Counted from the stretch's first letter, positions 7,306 through 14,948 are shown. The stretch: DNA of 15,448 bases from DAIRFP01 sp036794995 (GCA_036794995.1 DAIRFP010000114.1:1-15448); one strand, 5' to 3'. Numbers and translations: made by a program. Notes: generated by a model not told the origin, from the sequence alone.

Positions 7306-7397
7306 AAAATCTCCCCTTCCCCTCTTTTCCAAAGAGGGGTTAGAGTCCTGCGAAGAAAAATTCCCCCTTTGAAAAAGGGGGACAGAGGGGGATTCTG
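7306..7397. repeat. MITE-like nested inverted repeat
   Basis: Two hairpins form the arms of a larger imperfect inverted repeat. The left hairpin is CCCCTCTTT/AAAGAGGGG (7319-7339, 9-bp stem, 3-nt loop). The right hairpin is CCCCCTTT/AAAGGGGG (7363-7381, 8-bp stem, 3-nt loop). The outer flanks are also complementary: AATCTCCCC on the left against GAGGGGGATT on the right. C-rich elements with CCCCCTTTGAAAAAGGGGG cores are, from general recollection, dispersed non-coding repeats in many environmental bacterial genomes. There is no coding capacity, and mobilisation would need a transposase acting in trans. Confidence 0.7.
7356..7381 (-). terminator. Intrinsic-terminator-like arm downstream of purB
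   Basis: Read on the minus strand, the 8-bp GC-rich stem CCCCCTTT-TTC-AAAGGGGG is followed by AATTTTTC. It lies about 77 nt beyond the purB stop. It therefore has the form of an intrinsic terminator and could reduce read-through from purB into purSQLF. It is one arm of the repeat element at 7306-7397. Confidence 0.5.
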
Positions 7398-7457
7398 AGT
7401 GCAACTTCAGCCGCTGCCATCGTTTGGAGCTTTTAAATGAACTTCTGAGATACCACA

Positions 7458-8750
7458 CTAATGAAAAACCCTTCGGAAAATAAGATCGACGTTCGCGAGA
7501 TGATGTTGCACGCCCCAAACCTGCTCGAGTTCTTGCGCCGACAGAGTGCGGCGAATTTCCGGATCCTGCAGTAGCTCTTGTTTTAGATCACCACCATCGC
7601 GCCCAACTTTCAAGGCATGGCGCTGCACCAACCGATAGGCGGTGTCCCGCGGGATGCCTTTATCGACCAGCGCCAGCAACACTTTCTCGGAAAAAACTGT
7701 GCCGCCGCTCTTTGCCAGATTCCGTTTCATGTTCTCGGGATAGACGCAGAGATTGCCCAAAACATAGATCATGCGGTGGAGCATGAAATCCAGGACGATG
7801 GTCGCATCCGGGGCAATCACCCGTTCCACCGAAGAGTGGCTGATGTCCCGCTCGTGCCATAGCGGAACGTTTTCCAGAGCGGCCATAGCGTAGGACCGCA
7901 TCAGCCGAGCCAATCCCGAGACGTTTTCGGAGAGGATCGGGTTTCGCTTGTGCGGCATCGCCGACGAGCCCTTTTGCCCAGCGGTGAACGGCTCCTCTGC
8001 CTCTTGCACTTCCGTGCGCTGCAAGTGACGCACCTCAACAGCAAATTTTTCCAGGGAGCTGGCGATTACGGCCAAGGTGGCAAAGAAATAGGCGTGCCGG
8101 TCACGCTGGATAATTTGATTGGAAATCAGCGCCGGTTTGAGGCCGCTTTTCCGACACACGTAGGCCTCCACCTTTGGCGAGATTTGCGCAAAGGTACCGA
8201 CGGCCCCCGAAATCTGGCCGACACAAATCCCATCCACCGCCCCTTCCAACCGGACCAAGTTGCGTGCCATCTCTTGATACCAGAGCGCCAGCTTTAAGCC
8301 AAAGGTTATGGGCTCGGCGTGCACTCCATGAGTGCGCCCGATCATCACGGTCCACTTGTACTTAAAGGCCTGGCGCCTGAGCACCTTCATGAGATCCTTC
8401 ACGTCCCGGAGCAAAATGGCGGAAGCTTCCTTAAGCTGAATCGCTAAGGCGGTGTCCATGACGTCCGAAGACGTCATGCCGACATGGAGGAAGCGGGCAT
8501 CGTCGCCGATGGATTCCGCCACGGAACTCAAGAAGGCGATGATCTCGTGTTTAACTTCGCCTTCGATTTTGCGAATGCGGGCGACGTCGAAGCGGGCCTT
8601 TTTTCTGATTCTCGCGACCGCCGCTTTGGGTACTTTGCCAAGCTGAGCCAAGCCCTCGGCCGCAAGAATTTCCACATCGAGCCACTTCTGGAAACCGTTT
8701 TCTTCGGACCAAATCCGGGCCATTTGCGGCCGTGTATAACGCTCGATCAT
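7458..8750 (-). CDS. purB: Adenylosuccinate lyase (PurB)
   Basis: PurB removes fumarate from SAICAR to give AICAR and from adenylosuccinate to give AMP. The 430-residue protein has all fumarase/aspartase superfamily hallmarks: TSSD at about residues 93-96, GRTHG at 138-142 with the acid histidine, and the signature SSAMPHKRNP at about 262-271 carrying the catalytic serine. The length is typical of the Bacillus/Thermotoga-type enzyme. ATG at 8750 gives the usual MIERYTRPQM start, though its ribosome binding site is weak. It lies downstream of dut (76-bp gap with a 7-bp array) and upstream of purS (227-bp gap with repeats). purC, often found next to purB, is absent here. Confidence 0.97.
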   Translation of the reverse strand: MIERYTRPQMARIWSEENGFQKWLDVEILAAEGLAQLGKVPKAAVARIRKKARFDVARIRKIEGEVKHEIIAFLSSVAESIGDDARFLHVGMTSSDVMDTALAIQLKEASAILLRDVKDLMKVLRRQAFKYKWTVMIGRTHGVHAEPITFGLKLALWYQEMARNLVRLEGAVDGICVGQISGAVGTFAQISPKVEAYVCRKSGLKPALISNQIIQRDRHAYFFATLAVIASSLEKFAVEVRHLQRTEVQEAEEPFTAGQKGSSAMPHKRNPILSENVSGLARLMRSYAMAALENVPLWHERDISHSSVERVIAPDATIVLDFMLHRMIYVLGNLCVYPENMKRNLAKSGGTVFSEKVLLALVDKGIPRDTAYRLVQRHALKVGRDGGDLKQELLQDPEIRRTLSAQELEQVWGVQHHLANVDLIFRRVFH

Positions 8751-8796
8751 GCTTCGACCGCTGAAGGCTCAGAGTTTATACGGTTCAAGCCCCCTT

Positions 8797-8821
8797 TTTG
8801 ACCTTGAACATTGAACCTTGA
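8797..8821. repeat. TTGAAC array, 7-bp period
   Basis: On the plus strand TTGACC, TTGAACA, TTGAACC and TTGAAC follow one another, giving a 7-bp period over the last three units. It fills part of the 76-bp dut-purB gap and ends just before the 3' end of dut. It shares its hexamer with the 9-bp arrays and its period with the array at 6867-6929. A further GGTTCAA copy lies at about 8782. Confidence 0.6.
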
Positions 8822-8826
8822 ACTTT

Positions 8827-9291
8827 TTATTTTTTCTTGGTTTCATCCGTATGGCCGAATCCCCCGTCTTGGCGCTCCGACGGCGGCAACTCTTCGACCT
8901 CCAGCCACTCGGCTCGAATCACTCGCTGAATAACCATTTGAGCAACGCGTTGACCGCGCTGAATCACTAGCGGTTCTTTACCGAGATTGATGGCGATCAG
9001 TTGAATCTCACCGCGGTAATCGGCATCGATGGTTCCGGGGCTATTCGCCATCGTCAACCCCTCTTTCAAAGCCAAACCGCTGCGCGGACGAACTTGGGCC
9101 TCGAAACCCTGCGGCAACGCAATCGCGATACCGGTGGGGATCAGCGCGCGTTCCATTGGGGCCAGCCGTAGTTCTGCCGCGATATCTGCACAAAGGTCCA
9201 GGCCGGCAGACCCGTCCGTCATATAGCGAGGGAGTGGGATTTGCGTCGCGCCCGGGCGCAGCCGTTTGATCTGAATTCGTATCGCTTCCAC
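8827..9291 (-). CDS. dut: dUTP diphosphatase (Dut)
   Basis: Dut hydrolyses dUTP to dUMP and pyrophosphate, keeping uracil out of DNA and supplying dTMP synthesis. All five trimeric-dUTPase motifs are visible in the 154-residue product: AGLDL (29-33), RPRSGLA (68-74), GTIDADYRGEI (86-96, with the catalytic Asp), GQRVAQMVI (113-121) and GGFGHT (143-148). The fifth motif usually reads GGFGSTG, so the His is slightly unusual. The GTG at 9291 is preferred because GGTGGAGA precedes it and the size then fits the family. A TTG at 9324 would add 11 residues. It follows the M16 peptidase gene by 45 bp. Confidence 0.95.
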   Translation of the reverse strand: MEAIRIQIKRLRPGATQIPLPRYMTDGSAGLDLCADIAAELRLAPMERALIPTGIAIALPQGFEAQVRPRSGLALKEGLTMANSPGTIDADYRGEIQLIAINLGKEPLVIQRGQRVAQMVIQRVIRAEWLEVEELPPSERQDGGFGHTDETKKK

Positions 9292-9336
9292 CGGCTCTCC
9301 ACCCTGCACAACCCAGAAAGGCAAACGATTGGTGCG

Positions 9337-10596
9337 CTAGATCTTTATGTTGATGTTGTCTTTGAAATCGCCCAGGAGAGATAACGCCATTCGCTGGGAG
9401 CCGAAAAGCCTGGAGGCGAGATCGACAACCGCGTCACGGGTAACGGCGCGAACCCCGCGGCATATTTCATCCGTCGTGATCGGCTCGCCGAAATAGATCT
9501 CGTTGCGCGCGATATGACTCATCCACGAGTCGGTGGATTCCAGCCCGAGCACCATGCTGCCCACAAGTTGCCCCTGGGTTCGGCGAATCTCCTCGTTTTT
9601 GACCTCGCCGGCCGCGAGAATCTTCAGTTCCTTGAGAATCAGCTCGATAACTTCTTCCACCCATTCCGTGCTGGTCCCGGCATAGACACCCACATAGCCC
9701 ACATCCTTATACGCCGACGAGAATGAATAAACCGAATAGGCCTTGCCGCGCTTTTCGCGGATCTCCTGAAAGAGTCGAGAACTCATGCCGCCACCGAGCA
9801 AAGTGTTCAGAACATACGCGGCATATCGCTCTGGATGAGTTTGGTGCAGACCCACCATCCCGAGACAGAGATGGACCTGCTCGAGCGATTTTGCATGTTG
9901 AAAAACGCCGCTCCCCGTCTCCGGCGCGCTGCCGTCCTCCTCAGACGGTAACCGGCCATTGCCGGAGTCCTTAATCGAACCCAAGCTCTCGTTCATCTTC
10001 TGCACCAGCTCCGCATGACGCAAATGGCCAGCGGCGGAGACCACCACACGGCGCGGGCGGTAGCGTGACTTGAAGAAGCTCAGTAAATCTTCGCGCCGAA
10101 AAGCGTTGACCGTTTCCGCCCTGCCGCAAATCGGGCGCGCCAAGGGATGGTCCCGAAAAAAGTCGAGGCTGAAAAGGTCATGGACATAATCATCCGGAGT
10201 ATCTTCCGCTTGGGAGATCTCCTGAAGGATGACGGATCTCTCGCGCTCGATCTCTTCGCCGTTGAAACTGGAGTGAAGAAAAATATCCGTCAAAAGATCA
10301 ATGGCCAAGGGGAGGTCTTCATCCAGGACCTTGGCGTAATAGCAGGTGTGTTCCTTCGAAGTAAAGGCATTCAAAACCCCGCCCACCGAATCCATCTCTT
10401 CGGCGATTTGCGCCGCGCTGCGCCGCTCGGTACCTTTAAAGAGCAGATGCTCGATGAAGTGGGAAATGCCGTTTTCGTGCCGGGCTTCGTGACGCGAACC
10501 GTTTTCTACCCAGATACCCAGGCTTACCGAACGGTGATCCAGCATCTCCTGGGTAACAACGCGGATGCCGTTGTCGAGAACAGCCTTAGCGAACAT
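9337..10596 (-). CDS. M16-family zinc metallopeptidase (insulinase/processing-peptidase type)
   Basis: The 419-residue protein is a single-chain M16 peptidase of the kind commonly placed after pnp (ymxG/mlpA in Bacillus). The inverted zinc motif HFIEH lies at residues 46-50, with a third ligand in VILQEI near residue 126, so the catalytic N-terminal half is intact. The C-terminal half carries GGGMSSRLFQEIREKRGKAY, the conserved R/Y region of the partner domain. No signal peptide is evident, so it is probably cytoplasmic. The ATG at 10596 is 23 nt after the pnp stop; there is no obvious Shine-Dalgarno sequence, which suggests coupling to pnp translation. The physiological substrate is unknown. 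Confidence 0.95.
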   Translation of the reverse strand: MFAKAVLDNGIRVVTQEMLDHRSVSLGIWVENGSRHEARHENGISHFIEHLLFKGTERRSAAQIAEEMDSVGGVLNAFTSKEHTCYYAKVLDEDLPLAIDLLTDIFLHSSFNGEEIERERSVILQEISQAEDTPDDYVHDLFSLDFFRDHPLARPICGRAETVNAFRREDLLSFFKSRYRPRRVVVSAAGHLRHAELVQKMNESLGSIKDSGNGRLPSEEDGSAPETGSGVFQHAKSLEQVHLCLGMVGLHQTHPERYAAYVLNTLLGGGMSSRLFQEIREKRGKAYSVYSFSSAYKDVGYVGVYAGTSTEWVEEVIELILKELKILAAGEVKNEEIRRTQGQLVGSMVLGLESTDSWMSHIARNEIYFGEPITTDEICRGVRAVTRDAVVDLASRLFGSQRMALSLLGDFKDNINIKI

Positions 10597-10619
10597 GGAG
10601 GAATGAGGGGCTCATTGAG

Positions 10620-12749
10620 TTATTTTTGGGGCGAGTTGTCCGAGCCGGGCCCGGACGAACCTGACGAACCGTTGTCGGGGAGCGCTTCCTTGCGGCTGAG
10701 TCTGATTTTACCCTGTCTATCGATGTCCAGGACTTTCACCATGACCTCGTCGCCCTCTTTTAGCACATCACTCACCCGCCGCACCCGTTCGGACGCCAGT
10801 TGCGAGATATGGATCAGCCCATCGGTGCCCGGAAGGATTTCAACGAAGGCGCCGAAATCGACGATTTTTCTCACCGTCCCTTTGTAAATCTTCCCGACCT
10901 CCGCTTCGGCAGCGATCCTTTGCACCATCTCGATCGCCATCCTCGCAGCGGCCTCATCAATCGACGCAATGGTCACGGTGCCGTCGTCTTCGACGTCCAT
11001 TTTCACGCCGGTGGCTTCAATGATGCCGCGAATGACTTTACCGCCCGGTCCGATGATTTCACGAATCTTCTCGGGCTTCACTTTTAGGGTGATAATCCGC
11101 GGCGCATGGCCGGAGACACTTTCCCGGTTCGACCCCATGGTGGCGCCCATGATGCCGAGAATATGCATCCGGCCTTCCTTTGCCTGATGGAGTGCCTGAC
11201 GCATGATGTCGCGGTCCACGCCGCTGATCTTGATATCCATCTGCAGCGAGGTCACACCATCGGGGGTACCCGCGACCTTAAAATCCATATCGCCAAGATG
11301 ATCTTCGTCCCCGAGTATGTCGGAGAGGACGCGCACATGCTCCCCTTCTTTGATGAGACCCATGGCGATACCGGCCACCGGCGCGGTTACCGGCACGCCC
11401 GCATCCATCAAGGAAAGCGATCCGCCACAGACCGTGGCCATCGAGGTAGAGCCGTTGGACTCCAGAATTTCCGATACGATCCGGACCGTGTACGGAAAAC
11501 TTTCCTCCGCGGGCAACACCGGCAGCAACGCACGCTCGGCGAGATTACCGTGGCCGATCTCGCGTCGGCTCGGGCCCCGTAGAAACTTTACCTCACCGAC
11601 GCTAAACGGCGGAAAATTATAATGCAGCATGAACTTTTTGTAATGTTCGCCGATCAAGGCGTCGATCTTCTGTTCGTCCGACGCTGTGCCGAGGGTCGTC
11701 ACCACGAGAGCCTGGGTTTCCCCGCGGGTAAATAGCGCCGATCCGTGGGTCCGCGGTAGAACTTCCACCTCGCAGGTGATCGGCCGGATATCCTTCAATC
11801 CGCGACCATCGATGCGGCGTTCGCGTTGAATGATCATCCCACGGAAGCAATTCCGTTTGAGCTCCTCAAAGGCGCCCTTGAGGTCTTTTTCTTTGCCGGG
11901 AAACTCTGCCAGCATCTGGGCGATGACTTCGCCTTTGATTTCGGCGATTTGTTTATAGCGCTCCAACTTCTCCGGAATCTCGATCGCCTGCTGCAACTTG
12001 GACAGCGCCAACTGTTCGACACCTCGAACCACCGCTGCGTTTAGTTCCGCCAACGGCACTTGACGTTTGGGTTTGCCGATCTCGCGCCGGATCTCTTCCT
12101 GGATCTGCAGCAGGGGTTGGATCGCCTGGTGTCCACTAAACAACGCCTCCAGGATTTCGTCTTCGGGGACCATCTTGGCCCCGCCTTCGACCATGACGAT
12201 GGCGTCACGGCTGCCAGAGAGGAAAATGTCCATGTCGCTCTCCGGCAGTTGGCTTTGGGTGGGATTCATGACCCATTGGCCGTCGATGCGGCCTATCCGA
12301 ACTCCCGCCAGCGGCCCATTGAAAGGGATATCGGAGACATGCAGAGCGGCCGAGGCCCCCAACATCGCTACGACATCAGGATCGTTCTCCCGATCAGCCG
12401 ATAGCACAGTGGCAATCACCTGGGTCTCACAGCGAAGACCGTCCGAAAAGAGCGGCCGGATGGAGCGGTCGATCAGCCGACAGGTGAGAATCTCTTTCTC
12501 CGACGGGCGACCCTCGCGCTTGAAGAAACCGCCAGGAATCTTTCCTGCCGCAAAAGTTCTCTCTTGATAGTCAACCGTTAACGGGAAAAAATCGGTATCG
12601 GCTTTAAACTCCCTGGCGGCCACTGCCGTTACCAAAACTACAGTCTCCCCGTAGCGGACCAAGGCCGCGCCGTCAGCCTGCTTGGCTACCTTGCCCACTT
12701 CGATGGACAAAGGACGACCATGAAAATCCAATTCCACTTTCTTAATCAT
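10620..12749 (-). CDS. pnp: Polynucleotide phosphorylase (PNPase)
   Basis: PNPase is a 3'-5' phosphorolytic exoribonuclease that degrades mRNA and can add tails, usually as a trimer. The 709-residue protein has the standard order: first RNase PH domain (about 10-140), helical linker, second RNase PH domain (about 310-540), KH domain with GPGG at 567-570, and S1 domain (about 618-690). Catalytic-core motifs are RREIGH (395-400), SNGSTSM (431-437) and GDMDFKVAG from 486. The tail after the S1 domain is low-complexity Ser/Gly-rich. AGAGGA precedes the ATG by 7 nt but is inside a perfect hairpin (see 12757-12771). Its position after rpsO is the conserved operon order. Confidence 0.98.
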   Translation of the reverse strand: MIKKVELDFHGRPLSIEVGKVAKQADGAALVRYGETVVLVTAVAAREFKADTDFFPLTVDYQERTFAAGKIPGGFFKREGRPSEKEILTCRLIDRSIRPLFSDGLRCETQVIATVLSADRENDPDVVAMLGASAALHVSDIPFNGPLAGVRIGRIDGQWVMNPTQSQLPESDMDIFLSGSRDAIVMVEGGAKMVPEDEILEALFSGHQAIQPLLQIQEEIRREIGKPKRQVPLAELNAAVVRGVEQLALSKLQQAIEIPEKLERYKQIAEIKGEVIAQMLAEFPGKEKDLKGAFEELKRNCFRGMIIQRERRIDGRGLKDIRPITCEVEVLPRTHGSALFTRGETQALVVTTLGTASDEQKIDALIGEHYKKFMLHYNFPPFSVGEVKFLRGPSRREIGHGNLAERALLPVLPAEESFPYTVRIVSEILESNGSTSMATVCGGSLSLMDAGVPVTAPVAGIAMGLIKEGEHVRVLSDILGDEDHLGDMDFKVAGTPDGVTSLQMDIKISGVDRDIMRQALHQAKEGRMHILGIMGATMGSNRESVSGHAPRIITLKVKPEKIREIIGPGGKVIRGIIEATGVKMDVEDDGTVTIASIDEAAARMAIEMVQRIAAEAEVGKIYKGTVRKIVDFGAFVEILPGTDGLIHISQLASERVRRVSDVLKEGDEVMVKVLDIDRQGKIRLSRKEALPDNGSSGSSGPGSDNSPQK

Positions 12750-12756
12750 ATGAGGA

Positions 12757-12771
12757 TCCTCTGAGAGAGGA
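12757..12771 (-). promoter_or_regulatory. Hairpin that pairs the pnp ribosome binding site
   Basis: In the transcript the leader reads UCCUCU-CUC-AGAGGA, a perfect 6-bp stem with a 3-nt loop. The 3' arm AGAGGA is the Shine-Dalgarno sequence of pnp, 7 nt before the start codon. Folding would hide the site. An overlapping palindrome, AGGATCCT (12753-12760), could compete. In E. coli, pnp is autoregulated through a leader stem processed by RNase III, so control in the leader is plausible here, although the structure differs. Confidence 0.5.
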
Positions 12772-12816
12772 CGTGTTTAACGGAGGCGGTCCGGGAGGGC
12801 AAGCGGTCGCGAATGA

Positions 12817-13086
12817 CTATTTCCTTATTCCTAACCGTTGGATCAAGATCTGATACCTCTCGAAATTGCTTTTCTTGAGATAGTCGAGGAGTCTCCTCCT
12901 TTGTCCTACCATCTTCAGGAGGCCCCGGCGAGAATGGTGATCCTTGACGTGAATCTTGAAGTGCCCGGTGAGGTAGTCGATGCGCTGACTTAATAAGGCG
13001 ACTTGCACTTCAGGAGAGCCGGTATCCGTCTGATGAACCCTGAACTGCTCGATGACTTCTTGTCTTTGCTGTAGAGCAATTCCCAT
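12817..13086 (-). CDS. rpsO: 30S ribosomal protein S15
   Basis: S15 binds the central domain of 16S rRNA and helps bridge the subunits. The product from ATG at 13086 is 89 residues, exactly the family length. It begins MGIALQQRQEVIEQF and carries the diagnostic DTGSPEVQVALLSQRI, HVKDHHSRRGLLKMVGQRR and LDYLKKSNFERYQ segments, ending LIQRLGIRK. GGAG lies 5 nt before this ATG; an upstream in-frame start at 13167 would add 27 unrelated residues and is rejected. It is the first gene of the nine-gene minus-strand run, 67 bp ahead of pnp. Confidence 0.97.
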   Translation of the reverse strand: MGIALQQRQEVIEQFRVHQTDTGSPEVQVALLSQRIDYLTGHFKIHVKDHHSRRGLLKMVGQRRRLLDYLKKSNFERYQILIQRLGIRK

Positions 13087-13133
13087 GTGTTCTCCGCTCT
13101 TTCTCTCTCTTTCTTTCGTTTTTGTTGCATAAT

Positions 13134-13162
13134 TTTCTATCATACCCACGGCGCCTTGTAAA
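13134..13162 (-). promoter_or_regulatory. Candidate sigma70 promoter for rpsO-pnp
   Basis: On the minus strand TTTACA (13162-13157) and TAGAAA (13139-13134) are spaced by 17 bp, matching 5/6 and 4/6 of the -35 and -10 consensus. Transcription would start near 13127, giving a leader of about 40 nt before rpsO. No other comparable candidate stood out in this intergenic region. Confidence 0.45.
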
Positions 13163-13262
13163 GCCACCTGACGAAGTTGTTGGTCCGACAGAAATTATTG
13201 CGATACCAACGAGCTGCTTACGGTTTTCGTTCACTGTGACTTGTGCTACCATCGGTTTTGTG

Positions 13263-13871
13263 ATGCCACGCAGATTCCTATTTGCAGCCGCTTGGCTATC
13301 TGCTCTTCTCGGTGGCTCTCACCCGCTCCTAGCCGCCGATTACTACCGCTGGGTGGATCCAAATGGCGTAGTTCATCTGACCGATAATCCTCATAACATC
13401 CCCGAAACCCAGCGCGGTAAAGCTGGACGCATACAGTCGATTGAACCGCCCAGAACTCAACCGCCTCCGACCCCGTTGTTGCCGACCAAGGCCTCGATCC
13501 CATTTGAGAAACAAGGACAGGTGGTGATTGTCGAGGCGACATTGAACAAGAAAGCTTCGGCGAAATTTGTCGTCGACACCGGCGCAAGCTACACCATGAT
13601 TTCAAGCGCCGTCGCCAAAGAGCTCGCCATCGATACCGAACAAAACCGCCGGACGGCGCCATTCCAAACCGCCAACGGAATAATTCAAGCGCCGCTTGTG
13701 AGTCTGGATTCGATTACCGTTGCGGGAATGGAAATTCGCAATTTGACCGCCGCCGTGCACGATGTGCTTGCCGACCCAAGGGTCGCCGGGCTCCTGGGTC
13801 TCAATTTCCTGAGCAATTTCCGTATGGATATAGACACGCAAAAGGGCGTGATCCATTTGGAAAAGAAATAG
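13263..13871 (+). CDS. Exported DUF4124 plus retropepsin-like aspartic protease
   Basis: The 202-residue product from ATG at 13263 has a signal peptide (MPRRF, then a hydrophobic core, cleavage likely after LLA at residue 24). A DUF4124-type segment, YYRWVDPNGVVHLTDNP, follows at about 27-43, then a proline-rich linker to about 75. The C-terminal half (about 80-200) is a retropepsin-like clan AA domain: FVVDTGASYTMIS with the catalytic Asp near 105, and GLLGLNFLSNFRMDID near 176-191. Such single-domain proteases work as dimers; this one is probably periplasmic. Substrate unknown. The start is chosen by the signal peptide; there is no good Shine-Dalgarno sequence, and a GTG one codon earlier is possible. 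It is divergent from rpsO. Confidence 0.85.
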   Translation: MPRRFLFAAAWLSALLGGSHPLLAADYYRWVDPNGVVHLTDNPHNIPETQRGKAGRIQSIEPPRTQPPPTPLLPTKASIPFEKQGQVVIVEATLNKKASAKFVVDTGASYTMISSAVAKELAIDTEQNRRTAPFQTANGIIQAPLVSLDSITVAGMEIRNLTAAVHDVLADPRVAGLLGLNFLSNFRMDIDTQKGVIHLEKK

Positions 13872-14254
13872 CAGCACCTGCCTTTTCCTTCAACTGCCTA
13901 TTTACACCCGTTTTCAGAGGAGTAGGAATATGGACCGCCTAGCGGTCGCAACGGCTCCCGTCCTTCCTGTGTGTTGCTGACTGGGATAGTGGACCGGGGC
14001 GGTGGCCGACAAGTCACAGACCCATTGCCCGCGCGTGGAACGACTCGTCTTTTGGACGAGCAATGTCGAGATTCTTATAAACTCCTTAAAAAGTTTGTAT
14101 GCCCCGTAAGAAGGGGGACACAAGGGATGAATTCGTACGCTTACACAAGCCAATTGCTGTTGCGTCTGTTTTTTCAATTCCCCCTATATCGCCTTCTGTT
14201 TAACACACTGTGCTCGCTTGGGTGGATTATGACCTCCGTGATCTGCATCTTCAC
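13872..14254. other. 383-bp region without a convincing gene
   Basis: This lies between the plus-strand protease gene and the minus-strand small-gene cluster, so transcription converges on it. It holds a perfect stem GACCGC-CTA-GCGGTC (13933-13947) and another CTCGTC/GACGAG (14044-14060, 5-nt loop). AAACT/AGTTT (about 14080-14097) is weaker. None has a clear U-tract. Open frames of about 87 and 117 codons exist but have erratic composition and no recognisable domain. It may be non-coding sequence or a decayed gene. Confidence 0.5.
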
Positions 14255-14503
14255 TCAAAGGCCGCGTATCATTGCTTCCACGCGGTGTGAGATTTTTTCT
14301 ACGGCTCTAAGGGTTTCCAGATAGTCAGCGAAAAGCACGATGGCGCAGAGGCAAATGATAGCAATGATGAACCAGAAAATGCCTCTCGGCGGGCGGCCGA
14401 ACTGGTTCTCTTTTCGCATCGAGACCAGGGAAAAGATGAAGGCGGTTGCCCCGAGGAGCCCAAGAAGCAGATAGCTCGCGGCCGTTATGCTAAGTTCTTT
14501 CAT
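14255..14503 (-). CDS. Small two-helix membrane protein, unknown function
   Basis: I do not recognise this 82-residue protein. It has two hydrophobic segments, roughly residues 5-27 and 42-62, joined by a basic loop (RKENQFGRPPRG). After them comes a short amphipathic tail (ETLRAVEKISHRVEAMIRGL) that could form a helix or coiled coil. It is thus a likely inner-membrane hairpin. AGGA lies 7 nt before ATG 14503, inside the end of the preceding gene, and the intergenic gap is only 4 nt, so the two genes are probably translationally coupled. The coding assignment rests on this spacing, the ribosome binding site and the coherent membrane topology. Confidence 0.7.
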   Translation of the reverse strand: MKELSITAASYLLLGLLGATAFIFSLVSMRKENQFGRPPRGIFWFIIAIICLCAIVLFADYLETLRAVEKISHRVEAMIRGL

Positions 14504-14507
14504 GCGG

Positions 14508-14948
14508 TCATCCTGTCTTGGCGAGTCGGGTTGGTCTTAGGATATGCCGGGTTCTGATTAGCTTCGCGGGTCGATTCGTCTCCGGGTGAAGCGCATCGAT
14601 CTTACGCTTGGCGTCCCTCCAGGTCATGAGGCCCCGGCGAATGTGATCGGGATGGAGTCCTAGAGTTTCGCAGATGTACTCGAAGGAGTAAATGTAGTCG
14701 CCATCCTTGTCGAGTATCCACTCCTCCGCCTCTTGGAATAGCTTCTTTTCTCGCGGGCGGGTCGCAAGAGCAAACTCCTGGAAGCATTGGACGGCCTCTT
14801 CCAGCACCGCCAGCATGAGCTTTTCTTCACCTTCGCGAATGCTCTTTTTGTAAACCCGTTCGAAACCGTCTGCATCTGTAGGCTCAATGGAAATCCATCC
14901 ATCCGTTACCAACCCGAAGTCGAATGCGAAAGTGTGCCTTCTTGACAT
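14508..14948 (-). CDS. Conserved-looking soluble protein of unknown function
   Basis: The 146-residue product has no domain I can name. The centre (about residues 40-112) is acidic and helical: EEKLMLAVLEEAVQCFQEF, then FQEAEEWILDKDGDYIYSF, then ICETLGLHPDHIRRGLMTW. The last stretch has the spacing of a helix-turn-helix and looks like a conserved core. From general recollection, similar sequences occur as unannotated proteins in soil and deltaproteobacterial-type genomes; this is not verified. The C-terminus from about 113 is basic (KRKIDAL...RLAKTG) and could bind nucleic acid. AGGA precedes ATG 14948 by about 8 nt. It is flanked by small membrane-protein genes in the same direction, with gaps of 26 and 4 nt. 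Confidence 0.75.
   Translation of the reverse strand: MSRRHTFAFDFGLVTDGWISIEPTDADGFERVYKKSIREGEEKLMLAVLEEAVQCFQEFALATRPREKKLFQEAEEWILDKDGDYIYSFEYICETLGLHPDHIRRGLMTWRDAKRKIDALHPETNRPAKLIRTRHILRPTRLAKTG

Noticed and set aside
10147..10887. Plus-strand open frame (246 codons)
   Set aside because: Antisense to the M16 peptidase and pnp genes and spanning their junction; no motif supports it.
13122..13262. N-terminal extension of the protease gene from ATG 13122
   Set aside because: The extra 47 residues would precede a normal signal peptide and would run across the likely rpsO promoter; ATG 13263 puts the signal peptide at the N-terminus.
13990..14062. Possible tRNA or structured RNA around the CTCGTC/GACGAG stem
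   Set aside because: No cloverleaf, T-loop consensus or acceptor pairing could be found by eye; only an isolated 6-bp stem remains.
13914..14177. Minus-strand open frame (87 codons)
   Set aside because: No ribosome binding site or recognisable pattern; residue composition looks like translated non-coding DNA.
13971..14324. Plus-strand open frame (117 codons) in the gene-poor region
   Set aside because: Irregular composition, no domain, and overlap with the 3' end of the better-supported minus-strand membrane-protein gene.
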